Assembly: GCA_024278985.1 (NCBI GenBank)
Contig: JAJRSC010000014.1
Location: 1 to 64,000, forward strand
Length of the DNA stretch: 64,000 nucleotides
Origin: an archaeon
GTDB taxonomy: Archaea; AGJL01; Methanococci; Methanococcales; Methanocaldococcaceae
Reading direction: 5' to 3'
Positions 35,085 to 45,889 of the stretch are shown here, piece by piece. Made by a program: the position numbers and the translations under genes. The notes below the pieces were generated by a model, which was not told the DNA's origin, did no database searches, and saw only the letters and a list, made by a program, of their open reading frames with translations. Each line of letters starts with the position of its first letter. Position 1 is the stretch's first letter.

Positions 35085-36263
35085 ATGAACACCATCCAAT
35101 TTTATAAAGAAGAAAATTTTAAAGAAGTTGATGGGTTGAGAGTTCCAGAGGATTGGGAAGTTGTTAAGTTAGGAAAAGTTATTACATTAAAAAATGGAAA
35201 AAGACCTGTTTTTGATGAGGATGGTATATTTCCAGTATATGGTGCTAATGGTATTATGGGATATTCTAACAACTATATTACTGATAATGATTTTATTTTG
35301 ATAATTGGAAGAGTTGGAGCTTCTGGTGAGATTAATTTATCATCTGGAAAAATTTGGGTTAGTGATAACGCAATATATAGCGAAAATTATAACAAAACTA
35401 AAACATTTCCAATTTTTTTATACTATTTGCTTAGATTCTTAGATATAAAACAATATGTAACAAAAACAACACATCCAATAATAACACAAACATTATTGAA
35501 AAATCTAAAAATCCCCCTACCTCCTTTAGAAGAGCAGAAAGCAATAGCAAAAATATTAAATGATTTTGATGAGTTAATAGAAACAATAAATAAGCAAATT
35601 GAGGCCTTAAATAAGGTAAAAAAGGGAATGATGAAAAAATTATTTACTAAGGGAGTTTTTAAACATGAAAAATTTAAAAAAACTGAGGTTGGAGAAATTC
35701 CAGAGGATTGGGATGTTGTTAAGTTGGGAGATGTAATTAAAATATATGACCATTTAAGAGTGCCATTAAGTAAAATAGAAAGAAGTAAAAGAAAGGGAAA
35801 ATATCCATATTGTGGAGCAAATGGTATTATTGACTATATTGATAACTATATATTTGATGGGGAATATGTTTTAATTGCTGAAGATGGGGGATATTTTGGA
35901 AAATATGAATCATCTGCTTATATTATGAAAGGTAAATTTTGGGTTAATAATCATGCCCATGTTATACAGGCTATTAATGGACTAACTACAAATTTATTTA
36001 TAATGTACATATTGAATTACTTAGATTTAAATCCCTATGTTGTTGGTACAACTAGAAAAAAACTAAATCAGACAGAATTAAAAAACATAAAAATCCCCCT
36101 ACCTCCTTTAGAAGAACAGAAAGCAATAGCTGAGAGATTAAAAGCTATTGATGAGTTAATAGAAATTAAAAAGAAAGAGAAGGAACAAATTGAGAAGGCA
36201 AAAAAGGGGATAATGGAAAAGTTATTAACTGGAAAAATAAGAGTAAAAAATTTAAATTCTTAA
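35085..36263 (+). CDS. hsdS: Type I restriction-modification specificity subunit
   Basis: The 392-residue protein has two target-recognition domains (about 15-150 and 205-345), each opening with PEDWEVVKLG or PEDWDVVKLG and closing with IPLPPLEEQKAIA followed by a helical spacer. This is the standard HsdS layout: each half reads one half of a bipartite DNA site. The two boundary regions are near-identical at DNA level. The gene starts 11 bases after the nuclease gene. Confidence 0.93.
   Translation: MNTIQFYKEENFKEVDGLRVPEDWEVVKLGKVITLKNGKRPVFDEDGIFPVYGANGIMGYSNNYITDNDFILIIGRVGASGEINLSSGKIWVSDNAIYSENYNKTKTFPIFLYYLLRFLDIKQYVTKTTHPIITQTLLKNLKIPLPPLEEQKAIAKILNDFDELIETINKQIEALNKVKKGMMKKLFTKGVFKHEKFKKTEVGEIPEDWDVVKLGDVIKIYDHLRVPLSKIERSKRKGKYPYCGANGIIDYIDNYIFDGEYVLIAEDGGYFGKYESSAYIMKGKFWVNNHAHVIQAINGLTTNLFIMYILNYLDLNPYVVGTTRKKLNQTELKNIKIPLPPLEEQKAIAERLKAIDELIEIKKKEKEQIEKAKKGIMEKLLTGKIRVKNLNS
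35507..36130 (+). repeat. Direct repeats flanking the target-recognition domains of hsdS
   Basis: A 42-bp segment at 35507-35548 recurs at 36089-36130 with one mismatch. A second pair of 32 bp (35143-35174 and 35698-35729) has two mismatches. Both encode the conserved edges of the two recognition domains. Such repeats allow domain shuffling and change of DNA specificity. Confidence 0.85.
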
Positions 36264-36278
36264 AATAAAAATTTTTAT

Positions 36279-36740
36279 TGTTAATAAATTTGGTGAAATT
36301 ATGCAACTTAATAAAAACATCATCTTAAGCATTCTTAGAGAGCATAAAAATGAATTAAAAAAATTTGGCGTTAAAAGAATTGGTTTATTTGGAAGTTATG
36401 CAAAAAATGAGCAGAAAGAAACATCAGATATTGATTTTATTGTTGAGTTTGAAGAAGGACAGGCAACTTATGACAATTATATAAATTTAATAACATATCT
36501 TGAAAACTTATTTAATAAAAAAGTTGATTTGCTCACTGTAGAAGGTTTAAAAAGCATAAGAATAAAAGAAATTAAAGAAGATATTAAAAAAGGTATTATA
36601 TATGTCTAAAAGAGGAGATTAAGAAATTTTAATGGATATTTTAGAGGCAATAAATAGATAAAAATTTATACGAAAGGAATGGATTATGAAACATTTTTAT
36701 CAGATATAAAAACACAAGTGTTAATAAATTTGGTGGAATT
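36279..36740 (+). repeat. 22-bp direct repeat flanking mntA and the hepT remnant
   Basis: TGTTAATAAATTTGGTGAAA at 36279-36298 (extending to 36300) recurs at 36719-36740 with one mismatch. The first copy is the leader and ribosome site of mntA. The second follows directly on the last recognisable hepT codon, marking a deletion or recombination junction, and now lies just ahead of hsdR. Confidence 0.75.
36301..36609 (+). CDS. mntA: MntA-type nucleotidyltransferase antitoxin
   Basis: The 102-residue protein has LFGSYAKNEQKETSDIDFIVEF, the minimal nucleotidyltransferase motif with the Asp pair. Members neutralise HEPN (HepT) toxins by AMPylation. The start follows GGTGAAATT. The partner hepT gene overlaps its end by 8 bases but is broken, so the antitoxin is now an orphan. 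Confidence 0.85.
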   Translation: MQLNKNIILSILREHKNELKKFGVKRIGLFGSYAKNEQKETSDIDFIVEFEEGQATYDNYINLITYLENLFNKKVDLLTVEGLKSIRIKEIKEDIKKGIIYV

Positions 36741-36753
36741 TTATCTCAGGTGA
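36602..36753 (+). pseudogene. hepT: Remnant of a HepT (HEPN) toxin gene
   Basis: The ATG at 36602 overlaps the mntA stop in the usual way. The frame reads MSKRGD, TAA, EILMDILEAINR, another stop, then after a frameshift IYTKGMDYETFLSDIKTQ, all typical of the HepT N-terminus. It then changes abruptly into VLINLVEFYLR, which is translated from a copy of the mntA leader. The catalytic RxxxxH region is gone. The gene has been inactivated by nonsense, frameshift and deletion. Confidence 0.75.
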
Positions 36754-36758
36754 ATAAA

Positions 36759-39700
36759 ATGCCTATTCCAGAGAATCATGTCCATAAAAATATAGAAGAA
36801 AATTTAAATAAATTAGGTTGGAAAAAATTGGATAGATATGAGGAGGAGGCATTTAGCAATTATATAATAAAACCAATATTAAAGGAACAACTAAAAATTA
36901 TAAACAGCCATATAAAGAAATACAAAGATGAATTTATTGAGAAGGCAATAAATAAACTGATGAATGAACAAAAACCAGAGATTATTTTAGATTATATTAA
37001 AAATGGAATTTTTATATCTTTAGACAAAGGTAGAAAAGGGCAAGTTCCTGATAGAGTTAAATTAATTGATTATAAAAATATTGAAAAGAATATTTTTCAC
37101 TATGCCCATGAATTAAAATTTAAAGGAAATGACAATATTATCCCAGATTTTACTTTATTTATTAATGGCATACCTCTTATAATAATTGAAGCAAAAAGGG
37201 AGATATCTAAAAAAGATACTTATGAAGATGCAATAAATCAAATAAATAGATATGAAAGAGAAGCTCCAAAATTATTTAATTATGTACAGTTTGCTGTAGT
37301 TTATGGAGATGAAAAACTTTACATCCCAACATATCCAAATGAAGAAAAAGAAGATAGATTTAAAAAACCCTACAAATGGAAAAATGTTAGAAAAGAGGAA
37401 GATATTTGGGATTTATTAAAAAGAGAGAGAGTTTTAGATATAATAAAAAACTTTACATTTTTTAGTATTGACAGAACTGAAAAAAAGACTAAAATTATTC
37501 CAAGATATATGCAATATTGGGCTGTAAATAAAGCTTTTAAAAGAATAATCAACTATCTAAATAATAATGATTATAAAAATAGAGGATTAGTTTGGCATTG
37601 GCAAGGTAGTGGAAAAACCTTTGAAATTATTTATTTAGCAGAACTATTTTATAATGAATTTAAAAATAGACATCCAGTTATATTTATAGTGGTTGATAGA
37701 ACAGATTTAGAGAATCAATTTAATAATGATATTATATCCCTAAATAATGCCAATTTTAAAAAGAATTATAAAAAAATTGATAGTATTGAAGAACTTAAAA
37801 ATCTTCTAATTAAAATAAAAGAATCAGAAATTAATCCAAAAATTTCCATTGAAGGGCTTTATTTGGTTATGATGCATAAATTTAATGAAAATAAATTGGA
37901 GGATTTTATAAAATCTTTTGACTCAATTGATAAAAAAGAAATTTTAATTTTAAGGGATGAAGCACATAGAACTGAATCTGGAAAATTTGCAACTTTAAGA
38001 AATAAGATTTTTAAAAATGCTATAACTATTGGTTTTACAGGAACTCCAGTTCATAAAAAAGATATAAGCACATTTAAAGAATTTGCCTATCCAAATGAAG
38101 GAGAGTTTTATTTAGATAGGTTTTTTATTGAGGAATCAATAAAAGAAGGCTTTACTCTACCTTTAATTTGGAGAACAGTAACACCTAAAGATATTAAGGA
38201 TATTCCAGAAGAGGAGATAAAAAATATTATAAAATTGTTTGTTGATGAAGAAGATGCTGAGAAAATTGTTGTATCCAAAAAAGAAATTGCTGAAAAAATA
38301 AAATTATCTGATTTATTAAAAAGTGAAAGCAGTATAAAAGAGGCATCAAAATACATAGCAGAGCATATTTTAGAAGATACTGAGAATTTTAAATTTAAGG
38401 CCATGGTTGTAGCTCAAGATAGAAAATCCTGTATTTTATTTAAAAAATATTTGGATAAATATTTAAAGGAAAATATTAAAGATTATAATGAAGACTGGGC
38501 TCAGGTTGTTATTACCTATGAACAAAATGATGATGTGGAGATTGAAAACTACAAAAAAATGGTTGAAGAGAAATATGGGAAAAGTATAGAGGAATTAAAT
38601 AATAATTGGGCTGATAATTTCAAAACTTCAGAAATTCCAAAAATTTTAATTGTAAATAAAAAGCTATTAACTGGATTTGATGCACCAATATTAAAAACTA
38701 TCTATATCCATCAATTCCTTAAAGATTATCTCTTACTCCAAGCATCTGCAAGGGCAAACAGACCAGAAAAAGATAAAAAATATGGGCTTATTGTTGATTT
38801 AACTGGAGTATTAATTGAAAACTACAAAAAGGCAATTGAGTTTTATAACTTATATAATGATGAGGCTATAAATAAAGATATTTTAAATAATTTATTTGTT
38901 GAAACATCAAAAATTTGGGAAAGCTTCTTAACAAAATTAGAGGAATTTAAGATGTTATTTAAATCAATTGTAGGGTTTGAGTTTAACAATCTACCCAATT
39001 ATTTAAAGTAACAAAATGATGCAAATAAAGAATTTAAAAAAGTTATTAGTAAAATAATCTTGAGTGATAAATTTGAATATTTCTATTCAAAACTTAGAGA
39101 ACTTATTCAATTATTTGAAGCTGTTGGAGCTTATGGAGAAAAATTAAATTATTATGAAACCTATGAATGGTTAAAAGTATTATCTGCAGGAATAAATAAA
39201 CAGATAAGACCAAAAAGTTATAAAATTCCTTACAATCAAATAAAAAAAGAATTATTAAATTATTTAGAATTTGATACCTATAAAGATATTTCTCAAATCA
39301 CAATAGACTCCAAGATATTGGAGAAAATAAAAAATAATAAAGAAAATCTTAACATAATTATTGCTGATATGGTTTATTATTCCTTAGATGTCCTTCAAAA
39401 TAAAAGAGAACCAATATATAGGATGATATATGAAAGAATAAACGAATTAAAAAATGCATATATATCAAAAACTAAAAAAAGTGAGTATATAATTAATGAG
39501 TTAATAAATTGTTTAAATACATTAAAAACTTATGAAGAGGACGAAAAAACATTATCCAAATCTGAAAGGGCATTAAAAAATATATTGTTTTATTTAAAGA
39601 ACTTTAAAAAGTATAGTGATATTAAAAAACTTCCATTAACTGAAAAGTCCTTAAAAAGTTTGGAAAATAAAAAATTAATAAGACCAAGTGATTTTGATAA

Positions 39701-39812
39701 GATTAAAAAATATTTATTTATTGATTTGAAAAATACTATTAAAGAAACAGAAGATAGAAGAAAGATATCAAATAAAATAGTAGAGGAGATTATTAAGCCT
39801 ATTTTTACATAA
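36759..39812 (+). pseudogene. hsdR: Type I restriction endonuclease subunit, interrupted by an in-frame TAA
   Basis: The frame encodes about 1,017 residues if the TAA at 39009-39011 is read through, the normal size for HsdR. Part one (750 residues) has the N-terminal nuclease (IPDFTLFINGIPLIIIEAKR, D and E-x-K), Walker A WQGSGKTFE at about 282, DEAHR at about 400 and GFTGTP: the DNA-translocating helicase. Part two resumes in the same frame as QNDANKEFKKVISK and continues to 39812, a helical C-terminal domain for HsdM binding. I use the ATG at 36759 behind AGGTGA. The stop separates the complex-forming tail, so restriction is probably lost unless the TAA is an error. Confidence 0.85.
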
Positions 39813-39834
39813 AAATAAAGGTTTTTGAGATACA

Positions 39835-40143
39835 ATGAACAGATTAAATAAACTATTAGAAGATGTAAAAAAAGAATTAAATTTAAACTATAATATAAAA
39901 ATTAGAATAAAGCCACAAAAAAGAAAAATTGCCTCCATTTCATTAACAAATAAAATCATCTATATAAATAAAAATCTACTTCCTCATCTGAATGAGGAGG
40001 AAATAAAGTTTATCCTTGCTCATGAACTTCTACATTTAAAATATGGAAAATATCATACAAATGAATTTGAGCAGGAACTTTCATCTTTATTTCCTAATAA
40101 AGAAACTCTTTTAATGAATATTATAAATAAACTAAAAAATTAA
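39835..40143 (+). CDS. Small zinc metalloprotease-like protein (YgjP/SprT-like, HExxH)
   Basis: The 102-residue protein has FILAHELLHLKYGKYHTNEF at about 62-81, a HExxH zinc site with a downstream His and Glu, as in the M48/YgjP-type peptidase fold. It follows hsdR by 22 bases. YgjP-type proteins are often linked to type I restriction systems in prokaryotic genomes; the substrate is unknown. Confidence 0.78.
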   Translation: MNRLNKLLEDVKKELNLNYNIKIRIKPQKRKIASISLTNKIIYINKNLLPHLNEEEIKFILAHELLHLKYGKYHTNEFEQELSSLFPNKETLLMNIINKLKN

Positions 40144-40148
40144 ATTAC

Positions 40149-41372
40149 TTATTTTATAACCCTTTCAAATTCCTCTTTTTTATTTAATGGTTTTGTGGCA
40201 TCTATTCCTATTTTTGTGGTTGTTTTATTTTCTTTTAAAGATGGGTCTAAAGATGAACCTTTAGCTCCAGGGATAATTATTATATCTTTATCTCCTTGGA
40301 CTCTTGTAGCTATGGCATATTCTACATCTGAAATATCAAAAATATTTATATCTTCATCTACAACAACAACATGTTTTAAACTTGGATGTGATGCCAAAGC
40401 TGCTAAAATAGCATTTTTTCCATCTCCTTCAGTTCTTTTTTCTATTTGAACAACTGCATGAAGCCAACAACAACCTCCTTCAGTAAGATAAACATTTTTA
40501 ACTGTTGGAATTGTATTTCTTATAAACTTTAACATCCTTGGTTCTTGAGGAAGTCCCATTAATGCCTTATGCTCCTCTCCTCCAGGTAGAAGTGCATGGA
40601 ATATTTTTTCTCTAACTAAAACCTTTTCAATCTCTATTATTGGCTGTTTTCTTATTTTATCATATGTTCCAGTTATATCTACAAATGGCCCCTCATCATC
40701 ATACTTATTTAATATCCTTCCTTTAATAATTATCTCTGCCTTAGGAACTAATATATTATCTAACTCAAAAACTTCAATTTTATCCAAAGTGGAGGCAAAC
40801 TTTAACTCATCAAAGTATATATCTCCAGAAGTAGATGCTGCTAATAAAACAGCAGGATGGCAACCAATAGCAATAACAACATTTAAATAACCTTTTTCTT
40901 TTAAAGCCTTGTTATATAGAAAATGTAAATGTCTCTGCTCTACCATCCTGATAACTAAATAATTATCTTTAACTAAAATTCTATGTATTGATAAATTATA
41001 TCCATAGTCTTTATCATTGACAATAACAACACCAGAAGTAATATATGGACCTGCATCTTTTTCAAAATATTTAGGTATAGGAATATTTTTAATATCCTCC
41101 TCTTTATATTCCTTCTTTAATGAATTGTTGATTATTGGCTCTCCGTCTAATTTTTCCATCTTGTCCAATAAAAATTTAGAAAACTCTTCCTTTTTTACAT
41201 TAAAAAACTTTGCTAATCTTTCCCTATTCCACAAATTTCCAACTACTTCATAACCATCAACATCTTTTATATATACAACATCTTTTTTGTATTTTAATAA
41301 TATTCTTCCTATCTCTTCTCTGTTGGCTTTTTCTATTACTATTGGATTGAAAAGTTTTAAAAATTCTCTCAT
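40149..41372 (-). CDS. UbiD-family decarboxylase, probable anhydromevalonate phosphate decarboxylase
   Basis: The 407-residue protein has the UbiD core (SGVVIVNDKDYGYNLSIHR in part, EGPFVDITGTYD, EGGCCWLHAVVQIEKRTEGDG) that binds prenylated FMN. In archaea with the modified mevalonate pathway a UbiD member decarboxylates trans-anhydromevalonate phosphate. The small subunit of the preceding dehydratase is also in this window (56108-56500). It overlaps the acetyl-CoA synthetase gene by 4 bases. Confidence 0.78.
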   Translation of the reverse strand: MREFLKLFNPIVIEKANREEIGRILLKYKKDVVYIKDVDGYEVVGNLWNRERLAKFFNVKKEEFSKFLLDKMEKLDGEPIINNSLKKEYKEEDIKNIPIPKYFEKDAGPYITSGVVIVNDKDYGYNLSIHRILVKDNYLVIRMVEQRHLHFLYNKALKEKGYLNVVIAIGCHPAVLLAASTSGDIYFDELKFASTLDKIEVFELDNILVPKAEIIIKGRILNKYDDEGPFVDITGTYDKIRKQPIIEIEKVLVREKIFHALLPGGEEHKALMGLPQEPRMLKFIRNTIPTVKNVYLTEGGCCWLHAVVQIEKRTEGDGKNAILAALASHPSLKHVVVVDEDINIFDISDVEYAIATRVQGDKDIIIIPGAKGSSLDPSLKENKTTTKIGIDATKPLNKKEEFERVIK

Positions 41373-43390
41373 AATATCACTTTTGCATCTCCTACAATTC
41401 CACCTTTTTCAAATACAAAAACAGGATTTAAATCAATTTCCTTAATATTGTTAATCTCTGCTATAACTCCAATCTTTATAATAAGTTCAGCAATGAAATT
41501 TATATCTCCTTTTTTTCCTCTATATCCTTCTAATATTTTATATCCTTTTAGAGATTTTATCATATCTATGGCATAGTCTTTACTTATTGGCAATATACCA
41601 AAAGATATATCCTTTAAAACTTCTACAAATATTCCTCCTAATCCTGTTAAAACAGTAATCCCTAAATCATCTCTTTTAGCTCCTATAAATATCTCCAAAC
41701 CATCAATATATTCCTCTATTAAAACACCTTCCACATCCTTCTTAGAGATTAAATTATCAAATGCCTTTATAGGATTTTCAGGTTTTATAATAACTCCTCC
41801 AATATCTGTTTTATGTAATATCTTAGATGATAAAACTTTCATAACAAAAGAAGAATTTTTAAAGTTTTTAGTATATTTTTCAACATCCTCTCTACTTCTT
41901 GCAATATAACACTTAGGTGTTGGAATTCCATATAAAGATAATAGTTTTTTTATATTATATTCATTTGGATTTTTTAAATATTGTTCAATTAGTTCTCTAT
42001 TTTTTTCTGTTATCTTTAAAAACTCTTTTTTTACTTTATAATAAAATTCATAATCTTCTTCTCTTTTCTTAATTTCTCTATATTTGTTTAAAAAGTATAG
42101 TGCCTTAATACCATTTTCAGGAGTTTGATAAGAGGGATACCCATTTTTTCTTAAATAACTCTTAGCTCCTTTTACTGATACTCCACCTATAAATGAGGTT
42201 ACCATTGGCTTTATATTAAGTTTAACAATTTCCTCAGCAACTTTTAAAGGATTTGTCATTTTTTGAGGAGTTAAAATTACAAGGAATGCATCTATATTTT
42301 TATCCTTAGATAACACTTTTATAACTTCTCTATATCTCTCTGGAGTAGCATCTCCAATAATATCAAGAGGATTATTAATATTGGTATTTTTTGGTAAGAT
42401 TTTTTTTAGTTCTTTAATAGTAACATCTGAAAACTTTGAAAGATTTATTTTATACTTTTCAACTGCATCAGCAGATAAAACTCCAAAACCTCCAGCATTT
42501 GTTATTATTGCTATATTATTTCCTTTAGGAATTGGTTGAGTAGAAAAGATATGTATAAAGTCAATTAACTCCTCAAAAGTTTCTGCCTCTATTAATCCTG
42601 CTTGCTTGAAAATAGCTTTATATATTTCATATTCTCCTGCCAATGCACCAGTGTGAGACTTTGCTAATATCTTACCTATCTCACTTTTTCCTGCCTTTAA
42701 AACAATAATTGGCTTTTTCTTAGAGACATTTTTAGCAATCTCGTTAAAGCTCTTATCTTTTAAACTTTCAATATATAAAACAATAACCTTAGTCCTTTCA
42801 TCATTCTCTAAATATTTTAATATCTCACTCTCCTGGATATCAATCTTATTCCCTAAACTAACAACTTTAGAGACTCCAATATTTAAAAGGGGTGTTATAT
42901 CTAAAATAGCATTTAAAACTGCACCACTTTGTGATATTATAGCCACATTACCCTCTTTTGGAAAGATGTTAGAAAAAGAGGCATTTAATTTATTTTCAGT
43001 ATTTATAATCCCTAAACAGTTAGGTCCTATAACCCTTATATTGAACTTTTTAGCTATTTCTCTAACTTTTTCCTCTAATTCATAATTTCCAACTTCAGAA
43101 AATCCTGCTGATATTATAATAGCTCCTTTAACTCCCTTTTTACCACACTCTTCTAATACATTAGGCACATAAATATTTGGAACTACTATAACAACTAAGT
43201 CAATATCTTCCTCAATATCTAAAATAGATTTATAGCATTTTTTACCTAATATGTTATTATACTTTGGATTGATAAAATAAACATTCCCCTTAAAGTTACT
43301 CAAATTTTTAATTATTGAATTTCCAACTTTGCCCTCTTTTGGTGTAGCTCCTATAACAGCAACATTTTTAGGATAAAATATAAAATCCAT
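41369..43390 (-). CDS. acd: ADP-forming acetate/acyl-CoA ligase, fused alpha-beta
   Basis: The 673-residue protein has the CoA-binding domain ([16 protein letters not shown]), the ligase domain with active His in [12 protein letters not shown] at about 255, and an ATP-grasp domain from about 450 ([19 protein letters not shown]). It interconverts acyl-CoA and acid with ATP formation. Alpha and beta parts are fused in one chain, as in other Methanococcales. It is divergent from the transketolase operon. Confidence 0.9.
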   Translation of the reverse strand: MDFIFYPKNVAVIGATPKEGKVGNSIIKNLSNFKGNVYFINPKYNNILGKKCYKSILDIEEDIDLVVIVVPNIYVPNVLEECGKKGVKGAIIISAGFSEVGNYELEEKVREIAKKFNIRVIGPNCLGIINTENKLNASFSNIFPKEGNVAIISQSGAVLNAILDITPLLNIGVSKVVSLGNKIDIQESEILKYLENDERTKVIVLYIESLKDKSFNEIAKNVSKKKPIIVLKAGKSEIGKILAKSHTGALAGEYEIYKAIFKQAGLIEAETFEELIDFIHIFSTQPIPKGNNIAIITNAGGFGVLSADAVEKYKINLSKFSDVTIKELKKILPKNTNINNPLDIIGDATPERYREVIKVLSKDKNIDAFLVILTPQKMTNPLKVAEEIVKLNIKPMVTSFIGGVSVKGAKSYLRKNGYPSYQTPENGIKALYFLNKYREIKKREEDYEFYYKVKKEFLKITEKNRELIEQYLKNPNEYNIKKLLSLYGIPTPKCYIARSREDVEKYTKNFKNSSFVMKVLSSKILHKTDIGGVIIKPENPIKAFDNLISKKDVEGVLIEEYIDGLEIFIGAKRDDLGITVLTGLGGIFVEVLKDISFGILPISKDYAIDMIKSLKGYKILEGYRGKKGDINFIAELIIKIGVIAEINNIKEIDLNPVFVFEKGGIVGDAKVIL

Positions 43391-43487
43391 TATTTCACTT
43401 TTTAAATTATTAGGTTATATATTATTATTTATTGGGCAAATTATAAAATATTATTTATTTCCAAAAATATTTTATAAAGGTGAAACT

Positions 43488-44300
43488 TTGGAAATTGAAA
43501 AACTAAAAGAAATAGCTAAGAGAGTTAGAATAAAAATATTAAAAATGTGTTGTTTGGCAAAATCTGGGCATCCTGGAGGAAGTTTATCATCTGTTGAAAT
43601 TTTAGTTTCTTTATACTTTAAATTAATGGATTTTTCATTAGATAAAAAAGATAGAGATAGATTTGTTTTAAGTAAAGGTCATGCTGCACCTGCTTTATAT
43701 GCAGTTATTTCTGAATTGGGAATTATTGAAGAGGAAGAACTTTGGAAACTCAGGAGATTAGAGGGAAAACTTCAAGGACATCCATCAATTGAAACCCCTG
43801 GAGTTGAAATATCAACTGGTTCATTAGGTCAAGGATTTTCTGCAAGTGTTGGAATGGCTTTAGGGTATAAGTTGGATGGAATAAACAAATATGTTTATGT
43901 ACTTTTAGGAGATGGAGAATGTCAGGAGGGTATTGTTTGGGAGGCAGCAATGGCTGCAGCACATTATAAGTTAGATAATTTAATTGCCTTTGTAGATAGA
44001 AATTGGTTACAAATAGATGGACATACTGAGGATGTTATGGGTTTGGAAAAAATTGCTGAGAAGTTTAGAAGTTTTAACTGGGACGTATTTGAAATAAATG
44101 GAAACGATTTTGAAGAAATAATAAAAACAGTTGAAAGAGCCAAAAACATGAGAAATAGAAGGCCAAAGGTTATTATAGCATACACAACTAAAGGAAAAGG
44201 AGTTTCATTTATGGAGAATAATGTCGCATTTCATGGAAAACCACCAACTGATGAACAACTAAAACAGGCATTAAAAGAGTTGGGTGAGTTAGATGGTTAG
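43488..44300 (+). CDS. tktA: Transketolase N-terminal subunit (TTG start)
   Basis: The 270-residue protein has [25 protein letters not shown] and the thiamine-diphosphate motif [13 protein letters not shown] at about 143-155. It forms the holoenzyme with the product of the gene at 44939. The start is TTG at 43488, preceded at ideal distance by AAAGGTGAAAC; no in-frame ATG lies before the first conserved residues. Archaeal transketolase is commonly split in two. Confidence 0.92.
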   Translation: MEIEKLKEIAKRVRIKILKMCCLAKSGHPGGSLSSVEILVSLYFKLMDFSLDKKDRDRFVLSKGHAAPALYAVISELGIIEEEELWKLRRLEGKLQGHPSIETPGVEISTGSLGQGFSASVGMALGYKLDGINKYVYVLLGDGECQEGIVWEAAMAAAHYKLDNLIAFVDRNWLQIDGHTEDVMGLEKIAEKFRSFNWDVFEINGNDFEEIIKTVERAKNMRNRRPKVIIAYTTKGKGVSFMENNVAFHGKPPTDEQLKQALKELGELDG

Positions 44301-44946
44301 AATTGGAGCATCTATATTATCTGCAGATTTTAGTAATTTAAAAGAAGAAATAAAGAGGGCTGAAGAGGCAGGAGTTGATTTTTTCCATGTTGATATGATG
44401 GATGGTCACTTTGTTCCAAATATTAGTATGGGGATAGGAATAGCTAAACATGTTAAAAAACTAACATCTCTCCCTGTTGATGTTCATCTTATGGTAGAAA
44501 ATGTTTCCCTGTTCATTGATGAATTTAAGGGAATGGATTATATTACCTTCCATATAGAAGCTGTAAGATTCCCATTTAGGATAATAAGAAAGATTAAGGA
44601 AATAGGAGCTAAACCAATAGTGGCAATAAATCCAGCTACACCATTGGATATGATTGAATATGTTTTAGATGAGGCATATGCTGTTTTAGTTATGACTGTT
44701 GAGCCTGGGTTTGCTGGACAGGAGTTTATTCCTGTTATGGTTAAAAAAATTAGAAAGTTAAAAAGTATGATTGTAGAGAACAGTTATGACACTTTAATTT
44801 TTGTTGATGGAGGAATTAATGTAGAAACTGCTCCTAAAGCAGTTAAGGCAGGAGCTGATGCAATTATTGCAGCTTCTGCAATATTTGGAAAAGGAAATGT
44901 AAAAGAAGCTGTTAAAAAATTAAGAGAGGTTATAGAACATGGTTAG
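44293..44946 (+). CDS. rpe: Ribulose-phosphate 3-epimerase
   Basis: The 217-residue TIM barrel has [49 protein letters not shown] and FVDGGIN, with the metal His and Asp residues. It lies between the two transketolase genes with overlaps at both ends, so the three work together in the non-oxidative pentose phosphate route that supplies ribose and aromatic precursors. Confidence 0.95.
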   Translation: MVRIGASILSADFSNLKEEIKRAEEAGVDFFHVDMMDGHFVPNISMGIGIAKHVKKLTSLPVDVHLMVENVSLFIDEFKGMDYITFHIEAVRFPFRIIRKIKEIGAKPIVAINPATPLDMIEYVLDEAYAVLVMTVEPGFAGQEFIPVMVKKIRKLKSMIVENSYDTLIFVDGGINVETAPKAVKAGADAIIAASAIFGKGNVKEAVKKLREVIEHG

Positions 44947-45889
44947 ATTAACAGGAATATATAAGGGTATGAGAAAGGCATATGGAGAGACATTGGTAGA
45001 ATTAGGAGAAAAATATAAAAATTTAGTAGTTTTAGATGCTGACTTATCAAGTTCTACACAGACGGCGATGTTTGCTAAAAAGTTTCCTGAAAGATTTTTT
45101 AATGTAGGAATTGCAGAGCAGAATTTAATGGGAATTTCTGCTGGTTTAGCAACTACTGACAAAATTGTTTTTGCTTCAAGTTTTGCAATGTTTGCAGCTG
45201 GAAGACCTTGGGAGATTATAAGGAACATTATAGCATATCCAAAATTAAATGTTAAAATAGTAGCCACTCATGCTGGCATAACAGTTGGAGAAGATGGAGC
45301 AACTCATCAGATGACTGAAGATATTGCAATAATGAGAGCTATTCCTAATATGGTTGTTATAGCTCCAAGTGATTACTACCATACTAAAAATGTTATTAGA
45401 GAGATAGTAGAGTATAATGGACCAGTATATGTAAGAATGCCAAGAAGGGATACAGAAATAATTTATGAAAATGAAGAAGAAGCAGATTTTAAAATAGGAG
45501 AGGGAAAAATCTTAAGAGATGGTGAAGATTTAACAATAATTGCAACAGGAGAAGAAGTTCCAGAAGCATTAAGAGCTTATGAAATATTAAAAGAAAATAA
45601 TATTTCTGCTGAAATTATTGAGATGGCTACTATAAAACCAATAGATGAGGAGGTAATAAAAAAAGCAAATGACTTTATAGTTACTATGGAAGACCATAAT
45701 ATTATTGGAGGGTTAGGTAGTGCTGTAGGAGAGGTTATAGTTAAAGAAGGGTTAAATAAGAGAGTTTTAATGGTAGGAATTCCTGATGTATTTGGTAAGA
45801 GTGGAAAAGCAGAGGAACTTTTAAAATACTATGGTTTAGATGGGGAAAGTGTTGCAAAAAGGATTATGAGGGAATTAAAAAATGGATGA
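44939..45889 (+). CDS. tktB: Transketolase C-terminal subunit
   Basis: The 316-residue protein has VVLDADLSSSTQTAMF, RFFNVGIAEQNLMGISAG (in which Glu assists thiamine activation) and HAGITVGEDGATHQ, the pyrimidine-binding and C-terminal domains of transketolase. It overlaps rpe by 8 bases and the next gene by 8 bases. Confidence 0.92.
   Translation: MVRLTGIYKGMRKAYGETLVELGEKYKNLVVLDADLSSSTQTAMFAKKFPERFFNVGIAEQNLMGISAGLATTDKIVFASSFAMFAAGRPWEIIRNIIAYPKLNVKIVATHAGITVGEDGATHQMTEDIAIMRAIPNMVVIAPSDYYHTKNVIREIVEYNGPVYVRMPRRDTEIIYENEEEADFKIGEGKILRDGEDLTIIATGEEVPEALRAYEILKENNISAEIIEMATIKPIDEEVIKKANDFIVTMEDHNIIGGLGSAVGEVIVKEGLNKRVLMVGIPDVFGKSGKAEELLKYYGLDGESVAKRIMRELKNG

Noticed and set aside
39060-39812. 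Independent gene starting at TTG 39060
   Set aside because: It continues the hsdR frame without a ribosome site and matches the HsdR C-terminal region, so it is treated as part of hsdR.
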